From positions 62,001 through 126,000 of the forward strand of contig WJYB01000011.1 of NCBI GenBank assembly GCA_009668015.1: DNA of 64,000 bases, given 5' to 3'. Origin of the DNA: Enterobacteriaceae bacterium RIT714 (GTDB lineage: Bacteria; Pseudomonadota; Gammaproteobacteria; Enterobacterales; Enterobacteriaceae). Shown here piece after piece: positions 19,141 through 28,480 of the stretch (the stretch's first letter is position 1; each line of letters starts with the position of its first letter). The position numbers and the translations under genes are program-made. Under the pieces are notes generated by a model that saw only the letters and a list, made by a program, of their open reading frames with translations, made no database searches and had not been told where the DNA came from.

Positions 19141-19910
19141 GCTTTGTTCTCCCTGGAAATATCGTGATCGCCGGGCAAGCGGGTGATGCGCGCCTGTCGG
19201 GCCTGATCTTCATCGAATCGTTTAATGGTGGTATGGACGAAGCCCAGATGCGCCATCATTGCTTTGCGCGCGGCTTCTGCATCGCCCGCCAGAATGGCGT
19301 CAAGCACGGCCTGATGCTGCTCCGTGAGCTGGGCAAAGACCGGCGGGACGAGGTACATGCGCTGGCGGCTCTGTTTCACCGACGATTGCAGCAGATCGAA
19401 GAATCCCCGCATGGTTTGCAGCAGCACCACGTTGTGCGAGGCCTCGGCAATGGCGAGATGAAAACGCACGTCCGCCTGCGAGGCGATATCCGGATCGCTG
19501 CTTTGGGTGGCGTCAAAGCAGGCTTTAAGCTTCTCTTTATCAGCCTCGGTTGCGCGCATCGCGGCATGCCATGCGGTGCTGGTTTCAATGGCATGGCGGG
19601 CTTCCAGAATATCAAAGCTGTAGTCCGGGTCGTTCTCCATCAGCGTTTTAAGCGGCTGAACGATGTTTTGCTCGGACCAGTCGTCGTGCTGCCAGCGGAC
19701 AAAAGTGCCGCCACCGCGACGGCTCAACAGCACACCCTCGCTCACCAGCGTCGCCAGCGCTTCGCGCAGTGAGTTGCGCGACACGCCAAGCAGTGCCGCC
19801 AGCTGACGCTCCGCGGGCAATTTCATGCCCGCTTCCAGCTGTTGTTCTTCAATCAGCGCCCGCACGCGAGAGGCAATCTCGTCGGACAGGCGTCTGGGCA
19901 TCACTATCAT
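19137..19910 (-). CDS. lldR: Lactate-responsive GntR/FadR-family regulator LldR
   Basis: LldR represses or activates lldPRD depending on L-lactate. The 257-residue protein has an N-terminal winged helix ([22 protein letters not shown] to [11 protein letters not shown]) and a C-terminal all-alpha FCD effector domain with the metal-site histidines in [14 protein letters not shown] and [11 protein letters not shown]. It is coupled to lldP and lldD by four-base overlaps at both ends. Two palindromes upstream of lldP are its probable operators. Confidence 0.97.
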   Translation of the reverse strand: MIVMPRRLSDEIASRVRALIEEQQLEAGMKLPAERQLAALLGVSRNSLREALATLVSEGVLLSRRGGGTFVRWQHDDWSEQNIVQPLKTLMENDPDYSFDILEARHAIETSTAWHAAMRATEADKEKLKACFDATQSSDPDIASQADVRFHLAIAEASHNVVLLQTMRGFFDLLQSSVKQSRQRMYLVPPVFAQLTEQHQAVLDAILAGDAEAARKAMMAHLGFVHTTIKRFDEDQARQARITRLPGDHDISRENKA

Positions 19911-21562
19911 GGAATCATCCAGGTTAAGACGTAGGCCTGCAGCGTGGTGATAACGCCCACCATGCAGGTGAAAATCAGGCTGTGTTTGACGGTAAAGCGG
20001 AACAGGTCCGACTCTTTACCCACCAGTCCCACCGCCGCACAGGCAATGGCGATCGACTGCGGGGAGATCATTTTTCCGGTCACGCCGCCGGTGGTATTCG
20101 CCGCCACCAACAGTACGTCAGACACGCCGATCTGCTGGGCGGCGGTCGCCTGAAGCGCGGCAAAGAGGGCGTTAGACGACGTATCAGAACCGGTCAGGAA
20201 CACGCCCAGCCAGCCGAGGAACGGCGAGAAGAAGGTGAACGCGTGGCCGGTATGGGCCAGCGCCAGAGCCAACGTCGATGACAGGCCGGAGTAGTTTGAG
20301 ATAAACGCAAACGCCAGCACCATCCCAATGGAGTAAATCGGCAGCGCCAGCTCTTTCAGGGTGCTGGCAAATGTCTGGATAGCGGCGGCGGGCTTCATCC
20401 GCAGCCACACTACAGACAGGATAGCCGCAAACAAGATTGCTGTGCCGGTCGCGGAGAACCAGTCAAATTTATAGACCGCGGCATACGGCGTCGCTTCGTG
20501 AACGACAGGCGGCATACGGGCAACCATCTTATCGAGGAACGGCACGGAGATATTAATCACCATGTCATACAGCGCGCCGCCAGGAGCGAATAGCGCTTTA
20601 AACGGCGGGACGCTCCACAGCGTTACCGTGGCGGTCAGGAACAGGAACGGCGACCACGCGCGAACAATCTGGCCGACGGTGTAATTTGTGCGTGCCAGCG
20701 TTTGATCGACCTGCGAGGCGCCCATATCGCCAAAGCGGAAGATGCGCACCGGCTGCCAGCGCTTGAGGAACAGGGTCAGGCATACCAGCGACACCAGGGA
20801 AGAGATGATGTCCGGCAGTTCCGGGCCGATGAAGTTAGAACTCAGATACTGCGCGATGGCAAAAGAACCACCCGCTACCACCACCGCAGGCCAGGTTTCT
20901 TTTACGCCGCGCCAGCCGTCCATAATCGCCATGATCCAGAACAGGACGATAATCGTCAGGAACGGCAGCTGGCGGCCCACCATCTGGCCGATTTCGAAAC
21001 TGTCTAAACCGGTGACCTGCCCGGCGACCAGAATAGGAATCCCCATCGCGCCGAACGCGACCGGTGCGGTGTTGACGATCAGGCACAAACCGGCGGCATA
21101 CAGCGGGTTAAAGCCGAGCCCGACCAGCAGCGCGGCGGTGATCGCCACCGGTGCGCCAAAGCCCGCCGCCCCTTCGAGGAACGCCCCGAAGCAGAAACCG
21201 ACAATCAGCATTTGCAGGCGCTGATCGGGCGTAATAGAGAGAATCGACGAGCGGATAATGTCGAATTGCCCGGTTTTGACCGAGATTTTATAGACAAACA
21301 CCGCGGCGATGATGATCCACGCAATCGGCCACAATCCGTAGAAGAAGCCGTAAACCACCGAGGCCAGCGCGTGATCGACCGGCATTTTGTAGAAGAACAG
21401 CGCCACCAGCAGCGCGATCGCGACGGTATAGGTTGCGGCGAGATAACCCTTCAGCTTGAGTTTAATCAGCGCGAAAAAGAAGAACAGAATCGGTAGCGAT
21501 GCGATCAGGCTCGATAGCCAGATGTTTCCGGCCGGATCGTAGTTTTGTTGCCAGAGGCTCAT
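19907..21562 (-). CDS. lldP: L-lactate permease
   Basis: LldP imports L-lactate (also D-lactate and glycolate) by proton symport. Starting at the ATG at 21560-21562 ([19 protein letters not shown]) gives 551 residues, the E. coli length, with about a dozen transmembrane helices beginning at [40 protein letters not shown] and [17 protein letters not shown] are conserved family blocks. It is the first gene of lldPRD, and its stop overlaps the lldR start. Confidence 0.97.
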   Translation of the reverse strand: MSLWQQNYDPAGNIWLSSLIASLPILFFFFALIKLKLKGYLAATYTVAIALLVALFFYKMPVDHALASVVYGFFYGLWPIAWIIIAAVFVYKISVKTGQFDIIRSSILSITPDQRLQMLIVGFCFGAFLEGAAGFGAPVAITAALLVGLGFNPLYAAGLCLIVNTAPVAFGAMGIPILVAGQVTGLDSFEIGQMVGRQLPFLTIIVLFWIMAIMDGWRGVKETWPAVVVAGGSFAIAQYLSSNFIGPELPDIISSLVSLVCLTLFLKRWQPVRIFRFGDMGASQVDQTLARTNYTVGQIVRAWSPFLFLTATVTLWSVPPFKALFAPGGALYDMVINISVPFLDKMVARMPPVVHEATPYAAVYKFDWFSATGTAILFAAILSVVWLRMKPAAAIQTFASTLKELALPIYSIGMVLAFAFISNYSGLSSTLALALAHTGHAFTFFSPFLGWLGVFLTGSDTSSNALFAALQATAAQQIGVSDVLLVAANTTGGVTGKMISPQSIAIACAAVGLVGKESDLFRFTVKHSLIFTCMVGVITTLQAYVLTWMIP

Positions 21563-21639
21563 TGCAGGTCTCCTGAGGACCACACATTCCGCTTCGCGGT
21601 GAGTCTGCGCTCATCTCGGCGTCACAGTCTGTGTAAAAG

Positions 21640-21650
21640 TGGTCCTGCCA
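21640..21650. promoter_or_regulatory. Probable LldR operator (promoter-proximal)
   Basis: TGGTCCTGCCA carries the TGG-N5-CCA dyad typical of LldR/PdhR-type GntR sites. It lies about 80 bases before the lldP start, downstream of the predicted promoter. Its centre is 126 bases from the second dyad at 21764-21778, about 12 helical turns. Confidence 0.7.
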
Positions 21651-21682
21651 ATAGTGTGATGTAGGGGTAATGACAATGAATG

Positions 21683-21697
21683 GTTAATTAAATGTTA
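21683..21697. promoter_or_regulatory. ArcA box overlapping the lldP promoter
   Basis: GTTAATTAAATGTTA is identical to the published 15-base ArcA-P consensus as I remember it. It overlaps the predicted lldP -10 element, which fits anaerobic repression of lactate oxidation by ArcA, as known for E. coli lld. Confidence 0.75.
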
Positions 21698-21723
21698 TAG
21701 ATGGGCAATGATTTTGTGAGCAA
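21694..21723 (-). promoter_or_regulatory. Predicted lldPRD promoter
   Basis: Read on the minus strand, TTGCTC (21718-21723) and TATAAC (21694-21699) are separated by 18 bases, a plausible sigma-70 promoter. It lies between the two LldR-type dyads and beneath the ArcA box. Confidence 0.55.
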
Positions 21724-21763
21724 AAATAATGGAAGTGTGAACCAGAGGAGTATTAGTTGGGAG

Positions 21764-21778
21764 ATTGGTTGGGCCAAT
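21764..21778. promoter_or_regulatory. Probable LldR operator (promoter-distal)
   Basis: ATTGGTTGGGCCAAT is a perfect ATTGG-N5-CCAAT palindrome upstream of the predicted lldP promoter. Together with the proximal dyad it brackets the promoter, as O1 and O2 do in E. coli, where looping by LldR has been proposed. Confidence 0.75.
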
Positions 21779-21802
21779 TTTAAGTGGTGAGGTTTGATGG
21801 CA

Positions 21803-22033
21803 CCCCTCACCCTAACCCTCTCCCCATAGGGGAGAGGGGAGCGCACGGAGAAATCTTTTCTGCCTCGCCTCTATGGGGAGAGGAGAGCGCATGGAGAGTC
21901 TTTTCTCCCTCGCCCCTGTGGGGGAGAGGGGAGCACACGGAGACGTCTTTTCTCCCTCGCCCTATGGGGAGGGGGAGCGCACGGAGAAGTTTTTTCTCCC
22001 TCTCCCCTATGGGGAGAGGGCCGGGGTGAGGGG
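21803..22033. repeat. Array of five palindromic units (copy 2, expanded)
   Basis: Between lldP's promoter and yibL lie five imperfect palindromes of the form CTCCCCTATGGGGAGAGG, centred near 21826, 21873, 21918, 21964 and 22009, a period of 45-47 bases. The spacers are themselves related (GCGCACGGAGA then TCTTTTCTCCCTCGC). The block opens with CCCCTCACCCTAACCC and closes with GGGTGAGGGG, so the whole array is also bounded by inverted ends. The single open frame through it is an artefact of the repeat period. Confidence 0.9.
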
Positions 22034-22047
22034 CATGGGGATGAAAA

Positions 22048-22410
22048 TCAGAACGCGGTCTTCGAAAAACCGGTCATCTCTTTCAGACCCATTTCACGGC
22101 CCAGTTCCGTCATCGGGTGGACAACGACCAGGCCGCGCACGCTTTTCTTCAGCTTGCCCATATCGGCCTGTTCTTTTTTGGTAATGGCACGGCGATGCGG
22201 CATGTTCATCAGCTTTTGCGCTTCTTTACTCAGCTTTTGGCCTTTCACTTCACGCAGGCGCTCGATTTCGGTTTCCAGCGTCGCGATCTCTTTTTCAAGT
22301 TCAGCGTACTTCTCAGCGGACTCAACCAGCGACAGTTCAGCCTGCTGGTGGCGGATCAGATCCAGACGGTCGCTCAGGCGTTTAATTTCGTTCTTTTCGA
22401 CTTCTTTCAT
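22048..22410 (-). CDS. yibL: YibL family ribosome-associated protein
   Basis: The 120-residue protein is highly charged and helical, with a coiled-coil-like first half ([20 protein letters not shown] to [18 protein letters not shown]) and a conserved basic second half [20 protein letters not shown]. It matches E. coli YibL, reported to associate with ribosomes; molecular role unknown. I use the ATG at 22408-22410 rather than the GTG one codon earlier. The stop lies just beyond the palindrome array. Confidence 0.93.
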   Translation of the reverse strand: MKEVEKNEIKRLSDRLDLIRHQQAELSLVESAEKYAELEKEIATLETEIERLREVKGQKLSKEAQKLMNMPHRRAITKKEQADMGKLKKSVRGLVVVHPMTELGREMGLKEMTGFSKTAF

Positions 22411-22468
22411 CACATATAGCTCTAAAAACAGGGGAATTACAGGGAAGGATACACCAATGTGCGCAGGC

Positions 22469-23059
22469 TTACTTCTGAAACGCTTTTTTTAAGCTGATTC
22501 GGGAAATCAGCTCAGTCAGGGAAAGGACCATCGTAGAACGCACAACCTGTTGATAACGAAGCTTTTGCATCGCATAGAGTTCAGGATCGCTGTTCTCAAA
22601 ATGAGGCGCCGGCGGCAGGGCGGATACGCAGTGTAATTCGCCAAAGGGTCCGAGAATTTCATCGTCGGTAAAAGCGTACTCATTACCGTCGTGATTCAAC
22701 TCTTCACGCAGCGCCATCAACAGCTCTGCATCCTCGTATTCAGGCCGACTGAGTACGCCGAGGCCATAAATCAGCTTCAGGCGAACCGATAAATCGCCCA
22801 GCGGTCCGTCGCCGTCCAGTAACGGTTCTACAGCATATTTTACCGCGTAGTCGTCTTTGCGGAACACCTGAAGTACCAGAATGTTCACCGCCTCGGTCAG
22901 TAACTCCACGGCGGCAATCAGGAAACTTCGTACGGTTTTGCCAGCATTCAGACGCTCAAGCACACGATTTTCAAAGGCCTGGGTTTGTTCCATTATTGCC
23001 TGCATATCTGACAATCTGTCGTTCGGGCGCAGGATGACCTGCGCCTGATCCTGAATCAT
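22469..23059 (-). CDS. mtlR: Mannitol operon repressor MtlR
   Basis: MtlR represses the mannitol operon; it lacks a classical DNA-binding motif and probably acts indirectly or through a partner. The 196-residue helical protein matches E. coli MtlR over its length ([49 protein letters not shown]). Its ATG overlaps the mtlD stop, so it is the third gene of mtlADR. The start reads MIQDQAQV where E. coli has MVDQAQ. Confidence 0.96.
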   Translation of the reverse strand: MIQDQAQVILRPNDRLSDMQAIMEQTQAFENRVLERLNAGKTVRSFLIAAVELLTEAVNILVLQVFRKDDYAVKYAVEPLLDGDGPLGDLSVRLKLIYGLGVLSRPEYEDAELLMALREELNHDGNEYAFTDDEILGPFGELHCVSALPPAPHFENSDPELYAMQKLRYQQVVRSTMVLSLTELISRISLKKAFQK

Positions 23060-24204
23060 TTGGTTGCGTTATATGCGTTAACCGCCTCCACAACCACATC
23101 ACTGTTGGCCTCAAGGCCCGATATCTCTGCCAGCGCGGCCTGTGGACCTTTGCCGTCGATAAGTTCAGCCAGCTCCAGCGCCTGAGGATCCTGCTCGCTG
23201 CGATAATGCATAGCGGCGGCAATTCCTTTGACCAGGTTAGCGTGTGGCAGGCCGTATTCCAGCGTACCCAGCAGCGGTTTAATCAGTCGGTCACCCGCGC
23301 TCAGTTTACGCAGTGGCTGACGGCCAACGCGCTCAACGTCATCTTTTAGATACGGGTTTTCAAAACGACCGAGGATTTTCTGAATGTATGCCGCATGTTT
23401 TTCGGCATCAAAACCGTAGCGTTTGATCAGAACCGCGCCGCTCTCTTCCATTGCACCTTTTACCACCGCGCGGATTTTCTCATCGAGAATCGCATCACGA
23501 ATGGTCTGATGACCGGCCAATTTTCCGAGGTACGCGGTTATAGCATGCCCGGTGTTCAGCGTGAAGAGTTTGCGTTCGACAAATGCCATCAGGTTATCGG
23601 TTAACTCCATACCCGGGATGGTTGGCAGCGCGCCCTTGAACTGCGTTTTATCGACAATCCACTCACTAAAGGTTTCAACCGTGACTTCCAGCGGATCGTT
23701 AGTGGCCGATTCTGACGGCGGGACGATACGGTCCACGGCGGAATCCACAAAACCAACGTGCTCTTCGACCCAGGCTTTATCTTCGTCGGCGACGGCAGCC
23801 AGAACGTGGCCTTTCAGCTGCGTGGTGCCGCGCACCATGTTTTCACAGGCGATAATATTCAGCGGCGTCGTGATGCCCTGTGCTTTACGTTTTGCCAGGC
23901 CTTTTGCCACGGCAGGCGCGATGCGCTCAAGCACCACAGGTCCTACAGCGGTGGTCACCAGATCGACGCTGGCAATCAGGTCAATAACGTCGTCGCCAAT
24001 GCTGCTGACGGCATTCACACCCGAGACGGTTTCAACCAGCTCGTTTTCGCCCACCACGTGAACCTGATAGCTATGACGGGCATTCAGGGCGTCGAGCACC
24101 ACTTGATTCACATCGGCGAATGTCAGCGTAATGCCCGCGTCTGCCAGCAGTTTGCCGATAAAGCCACGACCGATATTACCTGCGCCAAAATGTAATGCTT
24201 TCAT
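23056..24204 (-). CDS. mtlD: Mannitol-1-phosphate 5-dehydrogenase
   Basis: MtlD oxidises mannitol-1-phosphate to fructose-6-phosphate with NAD+. The ATG at 24202-24204 gives 382 residues, as in E. coli, and places the Rossmann motif [20 protein letters not shown] at the N-terminus. The polyol-dehydrogenase catalytic lysine segment is [16 protein letters not shown]. It is coupled to mtlR by a four-base overlap and separated from mtlA by 146 bases that hold a palindromic repeat. Confidence 0.97.
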   Translation of the reverse strand: MKALHFGAGNIGRGFIGKLLADAGITLTFADVNQVVLDALNARHSYQVHVVGENELVETVSGVNAVSSIGDDVIDLIASVDLVTTAVGPVVLERIAPAVAKGLAKRKAQGITTPLNIIACENMVRGTTQLKGHVLAAVADEDKAWVEEHVGFVDSAVDRIVPPSESATNDPLEVTVETFSEWIVDKTQFKGALPTIPGMELTDNLMAFVERKLFTLNTGHAITAYLGKLAGHQTIRDAILDEKIRAVVKGAMEESGAVLIKRYGFDAEKHAAYIQKILGRFENPYLKDDVERVGRQPLRKLSAGDRLIKPLLGTLEYGLPHANLVKGIAAAMHYRSEQDPQALELAELIDGKGPQAALAEISGLEANSDVVVEAVNAYNATK

Positions 24205-24228
24205 AGTATTAACCTTCATCAATGTTTT

Positions 24229-24345
24229 TACCCGAGAGGGCTGGGGTGAGGCATTTCCCTCACCCTAACCCTCTCCCAAAGGGAGAGGGAATAGACCGCA
24301 CCCCTGTTTTATTTCCTCTCCTGTGGGAGAGGCAGGGGCGAGGGC
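24229..24345. repeat. Dispersed palindromic repeat between mtlD and mtlA (copy 3)
   Basis: Two units of the same family lie here: CTCTCCCAAAGGGAGAG and CCTCTCCTGTGGGAGAGG, with flanking CCCTCACCCTAACC. Inside the mtlADR transcript these hairpins could stabilise the mtlA part of the message and uncouple the level of MtlA from MtlD. Confidence 0.8.
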
Positions 24346-24350
24346 GAACG

Positions 24351-26261
24351 TTACTTGTTCAGCAGGGCCAGCACTTCTTCTACGCTGGTGGTCTGCGCCA
24401 GGCGCTCAATGACCGATTCATCATCCAGCGCGTTGGTCAGGCTGGTAATCACCTGAATGTGCTCGTTGTTGCGAGCGGCGATACCAATCACCAGTCGGGC
24501 GATATCGTCTTCTTCTTCACCGAAGCGAACGCCGTCTGGATACTGACAGAACACAACACCGGTTTTGAGAACGCGATCTTTGGCTTCCACAGTCCCGTGT
24601 GGAACCGCAATGGATTCGCCCAGGTAGGTTGGGGTCAGTTTCTCACGTTCCAGCATGGCATCAACATATTCAGGCTCAACGTAACCGCCTTTCACCAGTT
24701 GCTCGCCGGCAAAACGAATCGCTTCTTCTTTGTGGCTCGCGGTACGGCCAAGGAAGATGTTTTCCGCCCCCAGTCTGAACAGGTGGCTGTCGTTCGCATC
24801 GAAACTGTCTTTCAGGCTGTCACGGACTTTCACTTCGTTCTCAGTGTGGCGCTGAGCGGCAATCAGACGCTCGGTCAGACTGGTGTACAGGCCGCTGTCG
24901 AGGAAGTTGGTCAGTGAAATATGCTGTGCCTGTGGAACCTGACGCATCGCTCGTTCAGTCAGATCGCGGTGTGTGATGACCAGGTCAACATCCGGCGGCA
25001 GGCTATTGATAGCACTGTTGGTGACGGAGATATGGCTCAGGCCCGCGTCCTGAACTTTTTTACGCAGCACGCCAGCACCCATTGCGCTTGAACCCATACC
25101 GGCATCGCACGCGACGATGATTTTACGCACGTGGCTCAGGTCGTTAGACACATCGCCCGCTGACAGCGGAGTTGCCGCGCCTTTGGATTCGGCTTTCATG
25201 TCATGCATACGACGGGTCGCGGCTTCGATGTCGTCTTCTTCTTTCACTTTGCTGGTTTTCAGCAGGATAGCGGAGACAACGAAGGAGACCGCCATTGCCG
25301 CACAGATGGCTGCGATGTTGGCGAAGTACGCGCCTTTTGGCGTCATCGCCAGAACAGCAAGGATGGAACCAGGGGAAGCCGGTGAAACCAGACCACCGCC
25401 CAGCACGCTCAGAGTGAACACGCCAGTCATACCGCCGAGGATAACGGCCAGGATCAGACGTGGATTCATCAGAACATACGGGAAGTAGATTTCGTGGATA
25501 CCACCCAGGAAGTGGATGATAGCCGCACCGCCAGCAGACTGCTTAGCACTGCCGCGACCGAAGAACATATACGCCAGCAGAACGCCCATACCCGGACCCG
25601 GGTTCGCTTCAATCAGGAAGAAGATAGACTTGCCGAGATCATGAGACTGCTGAATACCCAGCGGTGAGAAGATACCGTGGTTAATGGCGTTGTTGAGGAA
25701 CAGGATTTTCGCCGGTTCAACAAAGATAGACGCCAGCGGCAGCATGTCGTGCGCCACCATGAAGTTAACGCCAGCCGCCAGCACTTTGGACAGCACTTCG
25801 ACCGCAGGACCAATGCCGAGGAACGCCAGAATCGCCAGGATCATACCGATGATGCCAGCGGAGAAGTTGTTCACCAGCATTTCGAAGCCGGATTTGATCT
25901 TGCCATCAACCCAGACGTCAAAACGTTTAATTGCCCAGCCGCCCAAAGGACCGGCAATCATTGCGCCGAGGAACATCGGCATATCCGCACCGACAATCAC
26001 ACCCATGGTGGTGATTGCCCCGACCACGCCACCGCGGTCTCCGCCCACCAGGCGACCACCGGTATAACCGATGAGCAATGGCAGGAGATACGTAATCATT
26101 GGGCCAACGAGTTTCGCCAGCGTTTCGTTCGGCAACCACCCTGTCGGAATAAATAACGCGGTGATAATACCCCACGCGATAAACGCGCCGATATTTGGCA
26201 TCACCATGTTGCTCAGGAAGCGACCAAAGCTTTGCACTTTGATCTTGATATCGGATGACAT
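24351..26261 (-). CDS. mtlA: PTS mannitol-specific EIICBA component
   Basis: MtlA imports mannitol and phosphorylates it to mannitol-1-phosphate. The 636-residue protein has an N-terminal IIC membrane domain (to about residue 340), a IIB domain with the phospho-cysteine in VACDAGMGSSAMGAG, and a C-terminal IIA domain with the phospho-histidine in GESIAVPHGTVEAKDR. PGPGMGVLLAYMFFGRGSAK is a conserved IIC loop. It is first in mtlADR, read away from a cluster of CRP sites. Confidence 0.98.
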   Translation of the reverse strand: MSSDIKIKVQSFGRFLSNMVMPNIGAFIAWGIITALFIPTGWLPNETLAKLVGPMITYLLPLLIGYTGGRLVGGDRGGVVGAITTMGVIVGADMPMFLGAMIAGPLGGWAIKRFDVWVDGKIKSGFEMLVNNFSAGIIGMILAILAFLGIGPAVEVLSKVLAAGVNFMVAHDMLPLASIFVEPAKILFLNNAINHGIFSPLGIQQSHDLGKSIFFLIEANPGPGMGVLLAYMFFGRGSAKQSAGGAAIIHFLGGIHEIYFPYVLMNPRLILAVILGGMTGVFTLSVLGGGLVSPASPGSILAVLAMTPKGAYFANIAAICAAMAVSFVVSAILLKTSKVKEEDDIEAATRRMHDMKAESKGAATPLSAGDVSNDLSHVRKIIVACDAGMGSSAMGAGVLRKKVQDAGLSHISVTNSAINSLPPDVDLVITHRDLTERAMRQVPQAQHISLTNFLDSGLYTSLTERLIAAQRHTENEVKVRDSLKDSFDANDSHLFRLGAENIFLGRTASHKEEAIRFAGEQLVKGGYVEPEYVDAMLEREKLTPTYLGESIAVPHGTVEAKDRVLKTGVVFCQYPDGVRFGEEEDDIARLVIGIAARNNEHIQVITSLTNALDDESVIERLAQTTSVEEVLALLNK

Positions 26262-26403
26262 AAAACACCCCTTCTTATGTTTACACTGAGGCTTGCGGCC
26301 CGAGGTTTATCGTTAATGTGCGGCGGCAGAGGTAGCCGAGCCCTGTTCTGATGGTGTGAAATCTGGCACTGAATCGTTCAACTGTCCAGACAGCGAAAAT
26401 TTG

Positions 26404-26419
26404 TGTGATCTCAATCACG
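26404..26419. promoter_or_regulatory. CRP binding site 1 of mtlA
   Basis: TGTGA-TCTCAA-TCACG matches the CRP consensus in nine of ten half-site bases. It is the site closest to mtlA, about 140 bases before the start codon. Confidence 0.75.
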
Positions 26420-26447
26420 TAAATGTAGGGGGTGAGGATAAAAATGA

Positions 26448-26463
26448 AGTGACGCTGATCACA
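26448..26463. promoter_or_regulatory. CRP binding site 2 of mtlA
   Basis: AGTGA-CGCTGA-TCACA differs from the CRP consensus in one half-site base. Its centre is 44 bases from site 1. Confidence 0.7.
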
Positions 26464-26520
26464 AAAATGGCGTCTAAAAAAAATACAGCGCGGCTAAATC
26501 AGTCCTTATTGACGCTTAAA

Positions 26521-26536
26521 TGTGACTGAAATCACG
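26521..26536. promoter_or_regulatory. CRP binding site 3 of mtlA
   Basis: TGTGA-CTGAAA-TCACG matches the CRP consensus in nine of ten half-site bases. Its centre is 73 bases from site 2. Confidence 0.7.
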
Positions 26537-26564
26537 TTTTGATGGATCGGATTTGTTGGTGCTT

Positions 26565-26580
26565 TGTGATCGTCTTCACA
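26565..26580. promoter_or_regulatory. CRP binding site 4 of mtlA
   Basis: TGTGA-TCGTCT-TCACA has both consensus half-sites perfect. Its centre is 44 bases from site 3, the same phasing as sites 1 and 2. Confidence 0.75.
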
Positions 26581-26920
26581 ATAAATTTTAAGGCAGAATT
26601 CTCCAGGTGTGATCATCGCCATATTCTGCTTTCTCATTTCAGCCAGGCTGTAACCTGTTCCTTATCACTTTCATCAGAACGTCATCCCTTAGTGTTATGG
26701 CGATAATGCTTAATACGAGTTAATCTGCTAATGTAAACTAAAGTCTATTATTATTCATGATATATTTTGTCACGCTATTAAACTTGCGTGCAGGTATTAT
26801 AGAAACAATACTCCCCGGCTCCGAATTATATATTTTGATGCTGTTGTTACTCATTAAATTAATTTGGTTGCTTATCATTTTATTTATTTAAATAGTTGAA
26901 AATGTTTTAGTGAGGCAAAT

Positions 26921-27277
26921 ATGTTTCTTAACTATTTTGCGCTGGGTGTATTGATTTTCGTTTTTCTGGTCATTTTCTATGGAATCATAGCCATCCATGA
27001 TATCCCTTATCTGATCGCAAAGAAGCGCAATCATCCCCATGCCGATGCGATTCATACCGCGGGCTGGGTGAGCCTTTTTACGCTGCATATCATCTGGCCA
27101 TTCTTATGGATTTGGGCGACGTTATACCAGCCAGAACGCGGCTGGGGCATGCAAAACCATGTCGCGCCACCAGGGTCTCAGCCCAATATAGACGCGCTTT
27201 CTCAACGTGTTGCCGATCTTGAAAAGCGGCTTGCCGCTGCGACAACACCCGCAGATATAAACAGGCCGGAGCGCTAA
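26921..27277 (+). CDS. yibI: DUF3302 inner-membrane protein YibI
   Basis: The 118-residue protein has two hydrophobic segments ([20 protein letters not shown] and [18 protein letters not shown]) and a polar C-terminal tail. It matches E. coli YibI and its DUF3302 family. It ends two bases before yibH, a HlyD-type protein, so the pair probably forms one membrane complex. Function is not established; a role in export or envelope homeostasis is inference from the partner. Confidence 0.93.
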   Translation: MFLNYFALGVLIFVFLVIFYGIIAIHDIPYLIAKKRNHPHADAIHTAGWVSLFTLHIIWPFLWIWATLYQPERGWGMQNHVAPPGSQPNIDALSQRVADLEKRLAAATTPADINRPER

Positions 27278-27279
27278 TC

Positions 27280-28416
27280 ATGGATCTGTTAATTATTTTG
27301 ACCTATGTGGCCCTGGCGTGGGCAGTTTTTAAAATATTCCGTATTCCGGTCAATCAGTGGACACTCGCCACCGCCGCATTAGGGGGCGTGTTCATTGTGG
27401 CCGGCCTTATTTTGTTAATGAACTATAACCACCCTTATACCTTTACGGCACAAAAAGCGGTTATTTCTATTCCGATTACGCCACAGGTTACCGGAGTCGT
27501 TAGCGAAGTCACCGATAAAAATAACCAGCTTATTAAAAAAGGCGACGTGTTATTTAAAATTGACCCGACTCGTTATCAGGCCAGAGTGAACAGATTGCAC
27601 GCTGATTTGGTGACCGCGACTTTTAATATTGATGTAATGAAAGGACAACTTTCAGAAGCGGAAGCGAATACCACCCGCGTCGCTGCCGAACGCGATCGGC
27701 TGTATAAGGATTTCCAGCGCTACTTGAAAGGGAGTCGGGCGAAGGTGAATCCGTTCTCCGAAAGCGACATTGATAACGCACGGCAAAACTATCTGGCGCA
27801 GGATGCGATGGTCAAAGCCTCCATAGCCGATCAGGCGCAGATCAAGAGCCAGTTAGACAGCATGGTGAATGGCGAGCAGTCGCAGATTGCCAGCCTGCGA
27901 GCGCAGCTGACAGAGGCAACGTACAATCTCGATCAAACGGTGGTCCGCGCCCCAAGCGATGGTTACGTTACCCAGGTGCTGATTCGCCCGGGGACCTATG
28001 CTGCCGCGCTCCCATTGCGCCCGGTCATGGTGTTTATTCCCGAACAGAAACGCCAGATTGTGGCGCAGTTCCGCCAGAACTCTCTGTTGCGTTTAAAGCC
28101 AGGCGACGACGCCGAAGTGGTGTTTAATGCTCTGCCCGGACAAGTCTTCCACGGCAAGTTGAGCTCTATTTTGCCCGTGGTGCCCGGTGGCTCGTATCAG
28201 GCGCAAGGTTCGTTGCAATCGCTGTCGGTGGTTCCGGGGACAGATGGCGTGCTGGCGACAATCGATCTGGACCCAAACGCAGACGTTGACGCGTTACCGG
28301 ACGGCATTTATGCCCAGGTCGCGGTCTATTCCGACCATTTCGCTCACGTCTCGGTAATGCGTAAAGTGCTGCTGCGAATGACCAGCTGGATGCATTACCT
28401 TTATCTCGACCATTAA
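27280..28416 (+). CDS. yibH: HlyD-family membrane fusion protein YibH
   Basis: The 378-residue protein has an N-terminal membrane anchor region and then the periplasmic-adaptor architecture: a split biotinyl-lipoyl domain ([20 protein letters not shown] and [19 protein letters not shown]), a coiled-coil hairpin between them and a beta-barrel ([20 protein letters not shown]). Such adaptors link an inner-membrane pump to an outer-membrane channel. No pump or TolC-like gene is adjacent; the partner encoded here is the small membrane protein YibI. Confidence 0.93.
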   Translation: MDLLIILTYVALAWAVFKIFRIPVNQWTLATAALGGVFIVAGLILLMNYNHPYTFTAQKAVISIPITPQVTGVVSEVTDKNNQLIKKGDVLFKIDPTRYQARVNRLHADLVTATFNIDVMKGQLSEAEANTTRVAAERDRLYKDFQRYLKGSRAKVNPFSESDIDNARQNYLAQDAMVKASIADQAQIKSQLDSMVNGEQSQIASLRAQLTEATYNLDQTVVRAPSDGYVTQVLIRPGTYAAALPLRPVMVFIPEQKRQIVAQFRQNSLLRLKPGDDAEVVFNALPGQVFHGKLSSILPVVPGGSYQAQGSLQSLSVVPGTDGVLATIDLDPNADVDALPDGIYAQVAVYSDHFAHVSVMRKVLLRMTSWMHYLYLDH

Positions 28417-28432
28417 CCTTCTGCTTTTTTTG

Positions 28433-28480
28433 TTGCCTGATCCATACTTACACTTTTGTTGGCGTATAAGGATCAGGCAA
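28433..28480 (+). promoter_or_regulatory. Hairpin covering the yibF ribosome-binding site
   Basis: TTGCCTGATCC at 28433-28443 is perfectly complementary to GGATCAGGCAA at 28470-28480, with a further ATAC/GTAT pairing inside. The right arm contains the AGG/GGA Shine-Dalgarno of yibF and reaches the first base of its ATG. If the leader is transcribed, this fold would block initiation; it might also act as a weak terminator for yibIH, although no T run follows. Confidence 0.55.

Larger units (their letters stand above)
26262..26920. promoter_or_regulatory. mtlA / yibI divergent regulatory region with CRP site cluster
   Basis: This 659-base AT-rich gap carries the mtlA control region. Four near-consensus CRP sites are visible: TGTGATCTCAATCACG at 26404-26419, AGTGACGCTGATCACA at 26448-26463, TGTGACTGAAATCACG at 26521-26536 and TGTGATCGTCTTCACA at 26565-26580. 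A fifth, half-conserved one starts at 26608. E. coli mtl is also reported to have five CRP sites. The stretch from about 26640 to 26920, before yibI, is very AT-rich and shows no gene. Confidence 0.8.

Noticed and set aside
21784..22029. Open frame with PHPNPLPIGERG-type repeats
   Set aside because: It is the translation of the palindrome array; the period near 46 bases keeps it open. No ribosome-binding site and no conserved protein family.
21803..22033. CRISPR-like pattern of regular repeats with a 46-base period
   Set aside because: The repeats are imperfect GC-rich palindromes and the spacers are related to each other rather than unique. No cas gene is nearby, and single copies occur elsewhere in the window.
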